Source: Sulfidibacter corallicola (GTDB lineage: Bacteria > Acidobacteriota > Holophagae > Acanthopleuribacterales > Acanthopleuribacteraceae). From it: a stretch of DNA of 64,000 nt. Of the stretch, positions 30,001 through 37,396 are shown one piece after another. The translations under genes and the position numbers were made by a program. Where the stretch lies: contig NZ_CP071793.1 in assembly GCF_017498545.1 (NCBI RefSeq), positions 6,833,001 through 6,897,000 of the forward strand. Direction: 5' to 3'. The notes beneath the pieces are model-generated. The model saw nothing but the letters and a program-made list of their open reading frames with translations, did no database searches and had not been told where the DNA came from. Position 1 is the first letter of the stretch. Each line of letters starts with the position of its first letter.

Positions 30001-32112
30001 CTCACCTTCGCCTGGTCCTTCGACGGCGGTGCGACCGACGTCACCGTGGAGGATCCGGGCAGTGTCGCGTTCGCCGATCCGGGTGTCTACCAGGTGACCT
30101 TCACCGTCACCGACGGCCTGGGCATTCAGGATCCGACGCCGGCGACGCGAACCATCGTCGTCAGTTCCGAGGTGGCCGGTTTTATCGATCACCCCACCAA
30201 CAGCGTCATCGTCAACCCGGGGACCATGGTCGAGTTTGCCGGAACCGGCGGGGACCCCGCCAACCAGACACCGCTTTCCTTCCTGTGGACCTTCGACGGG
30301 GCGGCCCCCGACAGCACGCTGGAAGATCCCGGCTTCCTGACCTTCGATGATCCGGGTTCCTATGCGGTTCGCTTCATCGTGACCAACGCGATCGACGTGG
30401 CCGATCCCGACCCGCCGCGACGCACGATCTTCGTCAACGATCCCCCGACGGGCACCATCGAGCAACCCACGGGCGACGTCTCGATCCCCGTCGGCGCCAG
30501 CGTGAGTTTCCAGGCTTCGTCGGCCGATCCGAACACCCTGTCCGGCCTGGCGCCCGACACCGATCTTGCCGTGTTGTGGGACTTCGACGGCGGCGCCCCC
30601 AACAGCACCGTGGAAGATCCGGGGACCGTGGTGTTCCAGGAGCCCGGTGTGTTCGACGTGACCTTTACGGTGACGGACAGCCGGGGTGCCCCCGATCCCA
30701 ATCCGCCCACCCGCCGCATCGTGGTGGGTTCGGCGCCCGACGGCACGATCGAATCGCCGGTCGAAGAGGAGCTGACCATCAACCTGGGAGACAGTCTCGA
30801 CTTCGCGGGCAGCGCGATCGATCCCGACAACCAGATGCCGTTGACCTTTGCCTGGGATTTCGACGGGGCGGCACCGCCCAGCGATCAGATGGAGCCGGGT
30901 ACCATCCTGTTCGATCAGCAGGAGTCCGGTCCCATCCAGCAGCACCTCGTCACGTTCACGGTCACCAACAACCTGGACATTACCGACCCGATTCCGGACA
31001 CGACCTTGATCACGGTCAACCGTCCGCCGGCGGGTGCCGAACTGCGCTTGGTGGTCGCCGGTGGCGAGAGCCAGAGTTCCGGCACCCCGACGGTGTTGGA
31101 TCCGGACGTGGACGACACCCACCTGTTCGAGATCGTCGATCCGCCCGAGTTCGGGTTGTTGGAAGAGTCGGACGGAACGTTCACCTACACCGTGGCTCCC
31201 GATCGCCACGGCTCCTTCGAGTTCACCTTCCGAGCCACCGATCCGGGTGGCTTCGAGGTACTGGGTCAGGGCGTCATTCTGGTCCTGACCTCGAAGGTCT
31301 ACTCCGGGCTGCTGGCATCCTGGCCGGATCCGCCGATCATCGATTGTTTGACTCCGGGCGATACCGAGTGCCAGAACGACATCGACACCCTGTTGGAGAT
31401 CGTCAACAATCCCGACGTGCCGCGCGGACGTCTCGGCAAGCGATCTCGGGCCTTCAGGCTGGCCGGAGATCCCGCCGCACCGGTCCAGATTCTGGCGGAC
31501 GGGCCTGTGACTTCAAACGTGGCGCCCTTTGCCGGGATGGATTTGGAACTTCGGGCCGCGATCCAGCGCGAAGTGGAAGACGATTTGGACGGTGCTTGGC
31601 CCGGATTCCTGCTGACTTCGGTGCCGGCCTACCTGTCGCCGCCCGGATCGCGGATCGAGCGATGGCTGGCGGCCGTCCCGCCGGACAGCGAGCTCAACGA
31701 CCTGTGCGAGCACAGCGTGATGGCCCGCTGGCCGCGGTTGGGCATGGTGCCGCGCGAGGGCAGCACCTTCGACCACGGCGAGACCTGGTCGGCGGTGTGC
31801 CGGGCCGACGGCAGCGGCGAGGCTTGGTTCGCCCTGTACGTACCGTCCGGGGCTCACGGCAGCCTCACGGTGCGCGCGGTGCCCCACGGTGACGACGGCT
31901 TGGACGAGCCCGTCGTCGAGCTGTTCGCCGGCGAAGTGGGTCCCTTCGTCACGCAATGTGGCGACTTGCGCGCCTTGGGCTGCAGCGAGGCCGGTGCCGA
32001 TTCGGCCGTCACGGTCCATGGCGCCGAGCTGCGTGGCCGGGTTCTGTTCGCGGTCGTGCGCGGGCTGGAAGGCCGCCAAGGCACCTTCACCCTGTTGCTG
32101 GAACGTCACTGA
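24001..32112 (+). CDS. Giant secreted protein with 25 PKD-like repeats
   Basis: This 2703-residue protein has a signal peptide (AAASALLLLTLAAPQGLWAGG). Twenty-five tandem PKD-like Ig-fold domains of about 91 residues follow (codons from about 24168 to 31023). Each has the form GTID.PA...I..GESVTF, then P.TFLWDFDGGATNST.EDPG and a strand like GVYTVTFTVTDALG..DPTPAT. After repeat 25 comes a VCBS/cadherin-like module (31.0-31.3 kb) and a Cys-containing C-terminal region (31.3-32.1 kb) whose last 150 residues resemble a PPC-type beta-sandwich. PKD arrays act as stalks or binding modules in surface and secreted proteins; no catalytic domain is seen. The ATG at 24001 is preferred over 23992 because GGAGG (23987-23991) is 9 nt before it. 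Confidence 0.93.
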   Translation: MSRLTCSNTTLDTCTNPKPFQSVPLFSGWRAAASALLLLTLAAPQGLWAGGNMEPDGAIDLPAMNTTIPEGGSVTFEGTGNDPDGNTPLTFLWDFDGGATNSTDEDPGAVTFNTAGVYTVTFTVTDSLALADPTPAQVVITVNAPPDGTIDLPLMDTTIAEGDSVTFGGTASDPDGNTPLTFLWNFDGGATNSTDEDPGAVTFSTAGVYNVTFTATDSLGLADPTPATVEITVNARPSGTIDLPIANTTIAEGESVTFEGSGSDPDGHTPLTFLWDFDGGATNSTDEDPGMVTFDTPGVYDVAFTVTDNLGLADAIPAMVTITVNARPDGTIDSPATDVQILPSGTVNFQGSGTDAENNLPLTYDWFFDGAAGNSNLEDPGLIAFAAVGHYDVTLTVTDSLGADDLSPATRRVTVSTPPVATIDLPMADATIGTGETVTFGGGATDADGDLSFTFLWDFDGGATNSTVEDPGAVQFDTPGLYTVSFTATDSLGVPSVADTVMVRVSDRPDASIDAPVGPQTVARGEALTFGATGSDPDDSTPLTYLWDFGGGAANIGVEDPGSVQFNTNGMFTVTLTVTDSFGLEDLTPPTLTVTVTDAPNGTIDAPATNQVIATGESVSFTGTSSDPDNSTPLTFLWDFGGGATNSMVEDPGSVTFNTAGVYTVTFTVTDALGIADPTPGTVQVTVTDRPDGTITAPATDLLIETGSSVNFSADASDPDNNTPLTYLWDFDGGATNSTIEDPGNVAFDTPGVYDVTFTVTDALGFADLSPDTVRITVTDAPESTIDLPASNTTVLVNGAVTFEGTATDADNNTPLTFLWDFDGGATNSTTEDPGPVTFDTPGIYQVTFTATDALGMADPTPDTVQLIVTHAPEGTIDAPVTDQVIATGTTLNFQGTVTDADDNTPFTYLWDFDGGATNSTDEDPGDVTFNSVGVFDVTFTATDAFLVSDQTPATLRVTVTDAPSGTITSPAGNQTIDVGDSLNFAGAASDPDNTTPLSFLWEFDGAVPDQNVEDPGVVTFNTAGVYDVTFTVTDALGISDPTPATLTVTVNGPPNGTIDTPVGNQNISVGESLNFTGTGTDPDNNTPLTYLWDFDGGAANSTTEDPGSVQFDSPGSFTVRFTVTDSLGQVDPTPATMVVNVANAPAGIIDEPATGPVIIAPGASVFFLGSVIDPDNATPYTYLWNFDGGATNSVVQDPGNVVFLNHGTYDTTFQVTNGLGIADPSPPGVTVIVSNRPESVIDSPAGPVNVGVGGSVSFAGSGSDPDGDTPLTYLWTFDGAAPDSALEDPGAVTFNATGTYTVTLTATDSLGAPDDTPATVVVTVTDPPDGTIDTPAANLSVATGGTVSFTGSASDPDNNLPLTHLWDFDGGATNSTTEDPGAIQFDTPGVYTVTYTVTDALGVVDPTPDTVTVSVTDPPDGTIDAPASDVTIPVGGSVTFAGSGVDPDNDLPLTFLWDFDGGATNSTVEDPGEITFDNGGTFTVTFTVSDAQGIADPTPATVVVTVTGAPESTIDEPTGPVTVTVGESVTFAGSGNDPDGDTPLTYAWDFDGAAPASTEEDPGAIQFDTPGEYEVTLTVTDARGIADPTPASVTVTVGDTPNGTIDTPAEDVIIAVGESVNFTASGNDPGGHLPLDFQWDFGGGASDSNVEDPGDVTFNSVGNFTVTLTVTNDIGLEDPVPATITVTVSERPVGAIDTPTGQVTIVTGQTVDFTGSATDADNTTPFDFAWDFGGGAANQSVEDPGEVAFDTPGVYTVVMTVTDALGLEDLTPPSVTVRVSDEPDGTIDSPAGDMIIGTGESLNFTATAVDSDNNLPLTHFWDFGGGASDANVEDPGAVTFDTPGIYTVSYQVTDAFGIVDPTPAEITVTVADRPESVINDPVADMIIGSGSSLLFSATGSDTGGNQPLSYFWTFAGVVPDSAERNPGEVLFANAGIFDITLTVTNSLGLEDLTPATVRVTVTDAPEGTIDEPAASVVGVAPGESVTFSATATDADNTNPLTFAWSFDGGATDVTVEDPGSVAFADPGVYQVTFTVTDGLGIQDPTPATRTIVVSSEVAGFIDHPTNSVIVNPGTMVEFAGTGGDPANQTPLSFLWTFDGAAPDSTLEDPGFLTFDDPGSYAVRFIVTNAIDVADPDPPRRTIFVNDPPTGTIEQPTGDVSIPVGASVSFQASSADPNTLSGLAPDTDLAVLWDFDGGAPNSTVEDPGTVVFQEPGVFDVTFTVTDSRGAPDPNPPTRRIVVGSAPDGTIESPVEEELTINLGDSLDFAGSAIDPDNQMPLTFAWDFDGAAPPSDQMEPGTILFDQQESGPIQQHLVTFTVTNNLDITDPIPDTTLITVNRPPAGAELRLVVAGGESQSSGTPTVLDPDVDDTHLFEIVDPPEFGLLEESDGTFTYTVAPDRHGSFEFTFRATDPGGFEVLGQGVILVLTSKVYSGLLASWPDPPIIDCLTPGDTECQNDIDTLLEIVNNPDVPRGRLGKRSRAFRLAGDPAAPVQILADGPVTSNVAPFAGMDLELRAAIQREVEDDLDGAWPGFLLTSVPAYLSPPGSRIERWLAAVPPDSELNDLCEHSVMARWPRLGMVPREGSTFDHGETWSAVCRADGSGEAWFALYVPSGAHGSLTVRAVPHGDDGLDEPVVELFAGEVGPFVTQCGDLRALGCSEAGADSAVTVHGAELRGRVLFAVVRGLEGRQGTFTLLLERH
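24168..31023 (+). repeat. 25-fold tandem coding repeat, period about 274 bp
   Basis: These are the DNA units that encode the PKD-like domains. Several sub-segments, such as the stretch encoding LWDFDGGATNST, are nearly identical at the nucleotide level between non-adjacent units, which suggests recent duplication or gene conversion. Units differ most in the strand before WDFDGG and in the linker. Confidence 0.9.
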
Positions 32113-32280
32113 TCGCGGATACCCGTCCGTTGCGAAGCGCAGCGGGCGGGTGCGCTCTCCATGGCTGCATCCCAGCTTTACGGTATGTTGGGATGTGCAC
32201 CATCCGGGGCTGATCGATGCCTGGATGGTCGTCGTTGGCGACCAAGCCGTAGGATGGCCGCGGGCGCAGCGACCGTATGC

Positions 32281-32498
32281 TGGGATCACCATAAAACCCA
32301 CGTTTGGATGGGGAGTGTCCCGGGCCAATCCTGTAGGGATGGCCATAAAACCCATGTTTGGATGGGGAGTGTCCCGGGCCAATCCTGTAGGGATGGCCAT
32401 AAAACCCATGTTTGGATGGGTGTGTCCCGGGCCAATCCTGAAGGGATGGCCATAAAACCCATGTTTGGATGGGTGTGTCCCGGGCCAATCCTGTAGGG
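32281..32498. repeat. 53/54-bp tandem array, four units, left of the first hairpin island
   Basis: Four consecutive units of 53-54 bp, each with GGGATGGCCATAAAACCCA and GTCCCGGGCCAATCCTG, end in a partial unit that runs straight into the first arm at 32515. There are no spacers between the units. Diverged units of the same family, in the opposite orientation, lie at 32.98-33.22 kb on the other side of the island. Confidence 0.85.
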
Positions 32499-32514
32499 AT
32501 GGCCAACCGGATGC

Positions 32515-32708
32515 TTGGACCACAACTTATTAAAAACGCGGGCCTTTGGCCCGCCACCAGCAGGGACCCTGTAAGGGTCACACATTTCAGCGAAGGGTTA
32601 AGGAGGCAGCGCCGACGCAACCCTGGTTGCCTGGGGTGCCCGAACTCCAGCCCTGGAAGGGCGGGACTACGAAGCCGATCGCGGAGTTCACACCACCTCC
32701 GGTTGACC
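32515..32708 (+). repeat. Hairpin-rich repeat, arm A (first island)
   Basis: It begins at TTGGACCAC and carries, in order, the hairpins GCGGGCCTTTGGCCCGC (32538-32554), GACCCTGTAAGGGTC (32565-32579), CAACCCTGGTTG and GCCCTGGAAGGGC (32650-32662). The same order occurs in arms B, C and D. Conserved linkers such as CCACCAGC and GCGAAGGGTTAAGGAG join the hairpins. No protein is encoded. Confidence 0.85.
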
Positions 32709-32804
32709 CTTCCCTCGAAGTTTACACCACCTCCGGTTGACCCTTCCCTCGAAGTTCACACCACCTCCGGTTGACCCTTCCCTCGAAGTTCACACCACCT
32801 CCGG
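32686..32804. repeat. 34-bp tandem repeat at the centre of the first island
   Basis: Three full 34-bp units starting GTTCACACCACCTCCGG (32686, 32720, 32754) are followed by half a unit that joins arm B. The unit corresponds to the inner end of an arm, so this looks like a local amplification of the arm junction. Confidence 0.85.
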
Positions 32805-32974
32805 GATCCCCACGCGGAGCCGCCCCGTTGGGGCTGGATGCGGGCACCCCGAACAACCAGGGTTGCGTCGTCGTTCCGACTCCTTAACCCTTCGCTGTAA
32901 TGTGTCGTCCCTTCAGGACGCCTGCTGGTGGCGTGCCTTCGGCACGCGTTTTAATTTAATGATGATCCCAACAT
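32803..32974 (-). repeat. Hairpin-rich repeat, arm B (first island)
   Basis: It is inverted relative to arm A. It has the same hairpin order with different stems: GCGTGCCTTCGGCACGC (32931-32947), CGTCCCTTCAGGACG (32906-32920) and GCCCCGTTGGGGC (32822-32834). Lengths (17, 15, 13) match those of arm A exactly. Confidence 0.85.
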
Positions 32975-32979
32975 TTCGT

Positions 32980-33225
32980 TGGCCATCCCTTCAGGATTGG
33001 CCCGGGACACACCCATCCAAACCTGGGTTTGATGCGAAGGGCCCATCCCTCCAGGATTGGCCCGGAACATCGACCGACCAAACATGGCGATGGCGTGGCC
33101 GCAATCATCCGATCACGATGGGCCCGGAACGGCGCCGCGGCGGAGATGGTACCGCGTCCGATGTGGCCCATCGCTCCAGAATTGGCCCGGAACATCGACC
33201 GACCAAACATGGCGATGGTGCGGCC
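32980..33225. repeat. Diverged tandem array, right of the first island
   Basis: Degenerate units with CCATCCCTTCAGGATTGGCC and ACATCGACCGACCAAACATG recur here three to four times in inverted orientation relative to 32281-32498. The region 32113-33268 has no other feature. Confidence 0.7.
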
Positions 33226-33268
33226 GTTCGAAACCCCAGCGCCAACCTTGGAACGGCGCCCGCCACAC

Positions 33269-33922
33269 TCACTGCACGCGGGTGACGAAGACCCGCGACG
33301 TACGGCTGCCGTCCTCGAATACCGCCGTGACCCGCCAGGTGACCGCGGCGCCCTCCGGCAGGGAGCCCAACAGGTTCTCCGGCACCTTGAACTCCGGCTC
33401 CACCAGATCCGTCTCGTGCACCAACACGTGGAACAAATCCTCGGTCGTCACGTGTAACTCGTAGCGAATCAGGTTCTTCTGTGCCGGCTCCAGGTTCCAA
33501 CGCAAGTGGAAATCCGCGCGGCTCAGCCCTTCCTGGGCTGCCAGCTCCGATTCGATGCGCTCCAGGTCCTCGCCGCGATCGATCGAAGTGACCGGTCGCC
33601 ACAGGTGGGGTCCGAAGATGGGGACCAAGATGCCCAGTAACAATACCGCTGCCGCGACGGTCCAAAGCGGTACGGGGAAGGGGATCACGCGTCCCATGGG
33701 TCGCTCGCGACCGGCCTCGAGCTCGGCCGCCAGACGCCAGGATTCGGCGCACACCCCGCACTCGACGGTGTGTTTGACGATGCGGCGGGTGGCGCGTGGG
33801 GAGAGCTGGCCCGTTCGGGCTCGCCAGAGTTGGTCCGGCTCCGGGCAATCGTCGCGCGGTCGGGCCCGTTCGGAAAGCTGGGTGAACGCCTGTTGCAATT
33901 GGTCGCTGGTGGGATGAGTCAT
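33269..33922 (-). CDS. Membrane-bound zinc-finger anti-sigma factor
   Basis: This is a 217-residue protein. Residues 35-70 contain an HxxxCxxC zinc-finger motif (KHTVECGVCAESWRLA) of the kind found in ECF anti-sigma factors. One membrane helix follows at about residues 85-105 (LWTVAAAVLLLGILVPIFG). The C-terminal 110 residues are a sensor-like extracytoplasmic domain. The ATG at 33922 overlaps the stop of the upstream ECF sigma gene by 4 nt and has GAGAGG before it. Such proteins hold the partner sigma at the membrane until cleaved or displaced. Direct binding to the neighbouring sigma is inferred from the overlap. Confidence 0.85.
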   Translation of the reverse strand: MTHPTSDQLQQAFTQLSERARPRDDCPEPDQLWRARTGQLSPRATRRIVKHTVECGVCAESWRLAAELEAGRERPMGRVIPFPVPLWTVAAAVLLLGILVPIFGPHLWRPVTSIDRGEDLERIESELAAQEGLSRADFHLRWNLEPAQKNLIRYELHVTTEDLFHVLVHETDLVEPEFKVPENLLGSLPEGAAVTWRVTAVFEDGSRTSRVFVTRVQ

Positions 33923-34557
33923 AGAGCACCTCTCTCTTTTGATAGACCCTTTTGTGATAGGCATTTGCGCAAATCGGCCAGCCCTCGATAAATCAAGTTT
34001 TCCGTTTTTCGGAGCGACCAGCCCAACAAGCGGGCGGCCTCCGGGGCGCTTTCGCCTTGGAGTTTCAATGCGACCGCCACGCGGCGAGGCGTGATCAGCC
34101 CGGTCAGGCAGGCGCGAATGTGGCTGCCGATTTGACGGGCGATCAGGCGTTGTTCCGGGTCCGGTCCGTGGCCTTCCAGCGGGTGGTCACCGCCGCTTTC
34201 GTCGGTGGTGCTCCACTCGCGCCGGCTGCGTACGCGACGGATTTCGTCGACCAGCGCGCAATAGGCCGTCCGCCGCAGGTAACTCGCATTGAAGGAACGG
34301 TGTTCGTCGCAGTTGCGGATTTGCTCCACGACCCGCATCAGGCTCATTTGAACCAAATCGTCGCTTTGGGCCGAAAGCCAAGTGGGGCAAATGCGGGTGA
34401 CGGCCTTTTCCAGCTCCCGCCGTAGGGATTCGAGATCGGAAGATGCCGGGGCACCCGCTTCCCAAGCCAGGTCGTCCGCCTGTCGCACGGCGGGTTCGCG
34501 GTCGTCGCGATGCCAGTCGGCAGGCGGGGCCTGGTGGGAGGAAGACGTTTCCAACAT
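33919..34557 (-). CDS. ECF RNA polymerase sigma factor
   Basis: This 212-residue protein has a region 2-like helix set (WLSAQSDDLVQMSLMRVVEQ) and a region 4 helix-turn-helix (GESAPEAARLLGWSLRKTEN). It lacks regions 1.1 and 3 and so is an extracytoplasmic-function sigma. An N-terminal extension of about 55 residues is acidic and disordered. The ATG at 34557 has AGGAG eight nt upstream. It lies 4 nt after the CHAT-protease gene and overlaps the anti-sigma gene by 4 nt, which implies one transcript. Its target promoters are unknown. Confidence 0.88.
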   Translation of the reverse strand: MLETSSSHQAPPADWHRDDREPAVRQADDLAWEAGAPASSDLESLRRELEKAVTRICPTWLSAQSDDLVQMSLMRVVEQIRNCDEHRSFNASYLRRTAYCALVDEIRRVRSRREWSTTDESGGDHPLEGHGPDPEQRLIARQIGSHIRACLTGLITPRRVAVALKLQGESAPEAARLLGWSLRKTENLIYRGLADLRKCLSQKGLSKERGAL

Positions 34558-34561
34558 GGGT

Positions 34562-37387
34562 TCAACTCCTGGTGTGACGCCGTTGTCGGCGCACCACGCC
34601 GACAAGCAGGGAAATCAGGGAAAAGGCGACGAGCGCCCACACGAAAACCGGCAAGCTTTCGCGATCGGGCTCGTCGAACAGCACCGCGTGGCCGTTGCCC
34701 AGAACCACCACGTTCGACCAGGTGGCCACCGATTGGTTTGCCTCGTGGCAGTGGCGTTGGGCCATGCTCATCGCGCGAGAAACCGGCAGGCCGTTGGCCA
34801 AATGACGGTAGAAGGTGTCGAAAAGGACTTCGGCATTTTGATCGGAGAGCGGTTGCAGCGTGCCGATGACCGTGGTCGCGCCGGCTTGGAGGAAGGAGCG
34901 CGCCAGGCTCATGACGCCTTCACCGCGGAAGGTCAGGCCCGAGGCACCGTGGCAGGTGGACAGCACCACCACCTGTCCGTCCAGGTCCAACCGCTCGATT
35001 TCCCGAGGCGTCAGGAACCCGTCTTCTTCGTCCGAACCGGGAGCGAGGATGATCGCCGAACGTTGGGGGCGCACTTCGTCGATCACCGCGTGGGCCGCGA
35101 AATGGAGCACCTTGTACTGCCGGAGATCCTGCTGCTTCAGGAACTTCTCCGAGGCGCGATCGCCCATCAGCAATTCACTGTCGCGGCCCACATGACGCAC
35201 CACCGACCGCGCTTCCGACCGCGCGTAGGGGAGGGGACCCAGTTTGGCGCCCGCGATCAGGTCGGCGGGCGTGACCGTTTTGGTGCCGCGGTACAGGCGT
35301 TCCCAGCCCCCGCTGTCGGGGCTTTCCTCGAGCGGGGTTTCGATCGCCCGATTGCGCGGATCGGAAAAAACCAGCGCGCCCGAGCCCTTCGCCTGCGGGT
35401 TCTGCTTCGACCATCGCAACCACAGGGTCGCCGACGGGACCAGGGTCAGGTGATAGCGAAAGGCCAGCGGCGTGTGGTTCGCGGCCGATTGGAGAAGGCT
35501 GAAGGGCAGATGGTAGAGGTGGCCGTCGGGAATGATGACCAGTTCTTCGATGCCTTCGGGCAAATCCGCGAGTGCCCGTTCCATCAGGCGGCGGTAGAGC
35601 GCTTCGGCTCCGGCCCGAATCTGTTGGGTGTGTTTGCCTTCGGCGCACAAGTCCCGAAACGTATCGACGGCGGGTTCGATGGCGGCGCGATCCGCCAGTT
35701 CGTATACCTCGACGCCCGCGTTGGTGACGACCCACAGCCAAGAACCGCCGTAGAACTGGCCGTAGGGGTTTTCGCGATACGAGAGCTGGTAGGAAAGCAG
35801 TGCTTGATGGGGCTCGAGCGCTGCCTGAACCTGTTCCAGGGATGCGGCTTGCAGGCTTTGCCGTCCGCCGTACCCGGCGTGTTTCGCGCGGATTCGAGCG
35901 TCCTGTGCGCCGATTTTGGCCGTCAGGGCTTCGCGGAGTTGCCGTTTGCTCGCACGCGCTTCGGGGCTCAGGTCGGGATTCAGCAGGTCCTGATGTAGGC
36001 GTACCCATTGGCGGTCCAAGCCGCGGCGGGTCTCGGTCAGGTCGTTCATCTCGTCGGGGAGATCGTTGATCCGCTCGAACGACAGCGATTCCAACAGCGA
36101 TCTGGCCCGCAGCCGCTCCATGACACGGTGGGCTTCACGGGCCCAGGTCAGGTCCCGCTCTTCGCGGAACAGGCGGCTCAGGTGCCCCACGAGCGCGTAG
36201 TAGGAAAACGCTTGATGGGAGAGGAAGCCGGCTCGTCCGATGTCGCTGCTTTGGGTTTCGCGAACGGCCTCGATCAGGTCGAGCAGGTCCAGGGAGCGCG
36301 CCAACGCCTCCGCCGGCGGACGGGAGATCCAGTCCACGTGCATGCGGTCGCACCAGGCCGTCAGCAGGATCGCGGGATCTTCGCTCTTGGCGGCGGCCGC
36401 GTAGGATCGGCCGATCAGGTTTTGCGCCGCTTGGGGATCGCGGTCGACCCGCCGTGCGGCCAGACCGCGCAGGACCAGACTCTCCAGCTCCGGATCGCCC
36501 AGTTCCCGGGTCATGGCCTGGGCCTTGGCGAGGTATCGATCGGCCTGTTCGGTGTCCGCCAACATTGCCGCTTCGTAGAGTACGCGTACCTCCAGCGCCT
36601 GGTGTTCCAGAGCCTGGCTGGTTTCGCGCAGCCTCGCCGCCAACTGCGAGGCCTCGTCCCGCGTGGCCGGCGTCCAGGGACCGGTACCGACCAGGCTGAT
36701 CAGCGTGTTGAGGCTCGCGACGGCGGCCGCATAGGGATCTTCGTGTTTCTCGGCCAGGTCGAGCAAGGCCGCGTAGTACTCGCGGGCCCGGCGCGGCTGA
36801 CCCAGTTCTTCCGCCAGATCGCCCAGGGCCAGCAGGCAATCGCGGCGCGTGCTGTAACTGCTCTCTTCGCGGAAAAGCCTCGGTTCCAACTGCTCCAACA
36901 GCGACTGGGCCTGTTCCAGCGAACCCTTTCGTTTCAGCAGCATGCCGCGATCCAGCGTCGCCGCGTAGATCAGGCTGGCGTCTCTCATCAACATCGCCTG
37001 GTGTTGGGCGGCCGCCAAGGCGCGTTCCGCCTCCTGCCAGAGGTTTTGCGTGGTCAGCACGCGGTGCAGGTTGATCTGGGTGTAGACCATGCCCTGCCCG
37101 TCCCCGGTCTCGTCGAAGGCATCCAGCGCGACTCGGTAGTGATCGAGGGCCGCCGGATCCATCCGATCCTGGGCGATGTTTCCCAGGTAGAAATGGACCC
37201 AGGGCAGCGTCTCCCCGCCTTCCAGAAGCGCCTCGAGCTGCCGCCCGGCCTCGTTCCACAGCCCCTGGCCGCGGGCCACGTCGTAGAAGCATTTGGCCGG
37301 ACGGTAGTCGCGGGGATCGGGAACGAAGGCCTGCCGGCAGGTGGCGAAGGGATCCTGCCACACGAGTGCGAACCAGTAGATCCACAC
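34562..37387 (-). CDS. TPR-CHAT protease, membrane-anchored
   Basis: This is a 941-residue protein. Residues about 30-500 are TPR-like helical repeats. Residues about 620-880 form a caspase-like CHAT domain with catalytic His766 (HFAAHAV) and Cys812 (STCHGASGL), 46 residues apart as in active CHAT proteases. A single membrane helix is present near the C-terminus (VFVWALVAFSLISLLVGVV). It probably starts at a GTG (37387), 9 nt after the upstream stop, with a weak ribosome site. The start is therefore the least certain part. ECF sigma and anti-sigma genes follow immediately. A role in regulated proteolysis of a partner is likely; the substrate is unknown. Confidence 0.9.
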   Translation of the reverse strand: MWIYWFALVWQDPFATCRQAFVPDPRDYRPAKCFYDVARGQGLWNEAGRQLEALLEGGETLPWVHFYLGNIAQDRMDPAALDHYRVALDAFDETGDGQGMVYTQINLHRVLTTQNLWQEAERALAAAQHQAMLMRDASLIYAATLDRGMLLKRKGSLEQAQSLLEQLEPRLFREESSYSTRRDCLLALGDLAEELGQPRRAREYYAALLDLAEKHEDPYAAAVASLNTLISLVGTGPWTPATRDEASQLAARLRETSQALEHQALEVRVLYEAAMLADTEQADRYLAKAQAMTRELGDPELESLVLRGLAARRVDRDPQAAQNLIGRSYAAAAKSEDPAILLTAWCDRMHVDWISRPPAEALARSLDLLDLIEAVRETQSSDIGRAGFLSHQAFSYYALVGHLSRLFREERDLTWAREAHRVMERLRARSLLESLSFERINDLPDEMNDLTETRRGLDRQWVRLHQDLLNPDLSPEARASKRQLREALTAKIGAQDARIRAKHAGYGGRQSLQAASLEQVQAALEPHQALLSYQLSYRENPYGQFYGGSWLWVVTNAGVEVYELADRAAIEPAVDTFRDLCAEGKHTQQIRAGAEALYRRLMERALADLPEGIEELVIIPDGHLYHLPFSLLQSAANHTPLAFRYHLTLVPSATLWLRWSKQNPQAKGSGALVFSDPRNRAIETPLEESPDSGGWERLYRGTKTVTPADLIAGAKLGPLPYARSEARSVVRHVGRDSELLMGDRASEKFLKQQDLRQYKVLHFAAHAVIDEVRPQRSAIILAPGSDEEDGFLTPREIERLDLDGQVVVLSTCHGASGLTFRGEGVMSLARSFLQAGATTVIGTLQPLSDQNAEVLFDTFYRHLANGLPVSRAMSMAQRHCHEANQSVATWSNVVVLGNGHAVLFDEPDRESLPVFVWALVAFSLISLLVGVVRRQRRHTRS

Positions 37388-37396
37388 GGCGCGGTC

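Noticed and set aside
23998..31209. Several long open frames on the minus strand opposite the PKD gene (up to about 850 codons)
   Set aside because: They are produced by the periodic codon composition of the repeat gene on the other strand and have no ribosome sites or domain matches.
32161..32620. Repetitive peptides encoded by both strands of the 53/54-bp array
   Set aside because: The frames follow from the tandem repeat; no start signal, and the same array on the other side is out of frame.
32281..32804. Possible CRISPR array (53/54-bp and 34-bp repeats)
   Set aside because: Units are joined directly without unique spacers, and no cas genes are near.
34562..37387. Craspase (gRAMP/Csx29/Csx30) system
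   Set aside because: The CHAT protein and sigma are present, but there is no gRAMP effector, Csx30 or CRISPR array; only the logic is comparable.
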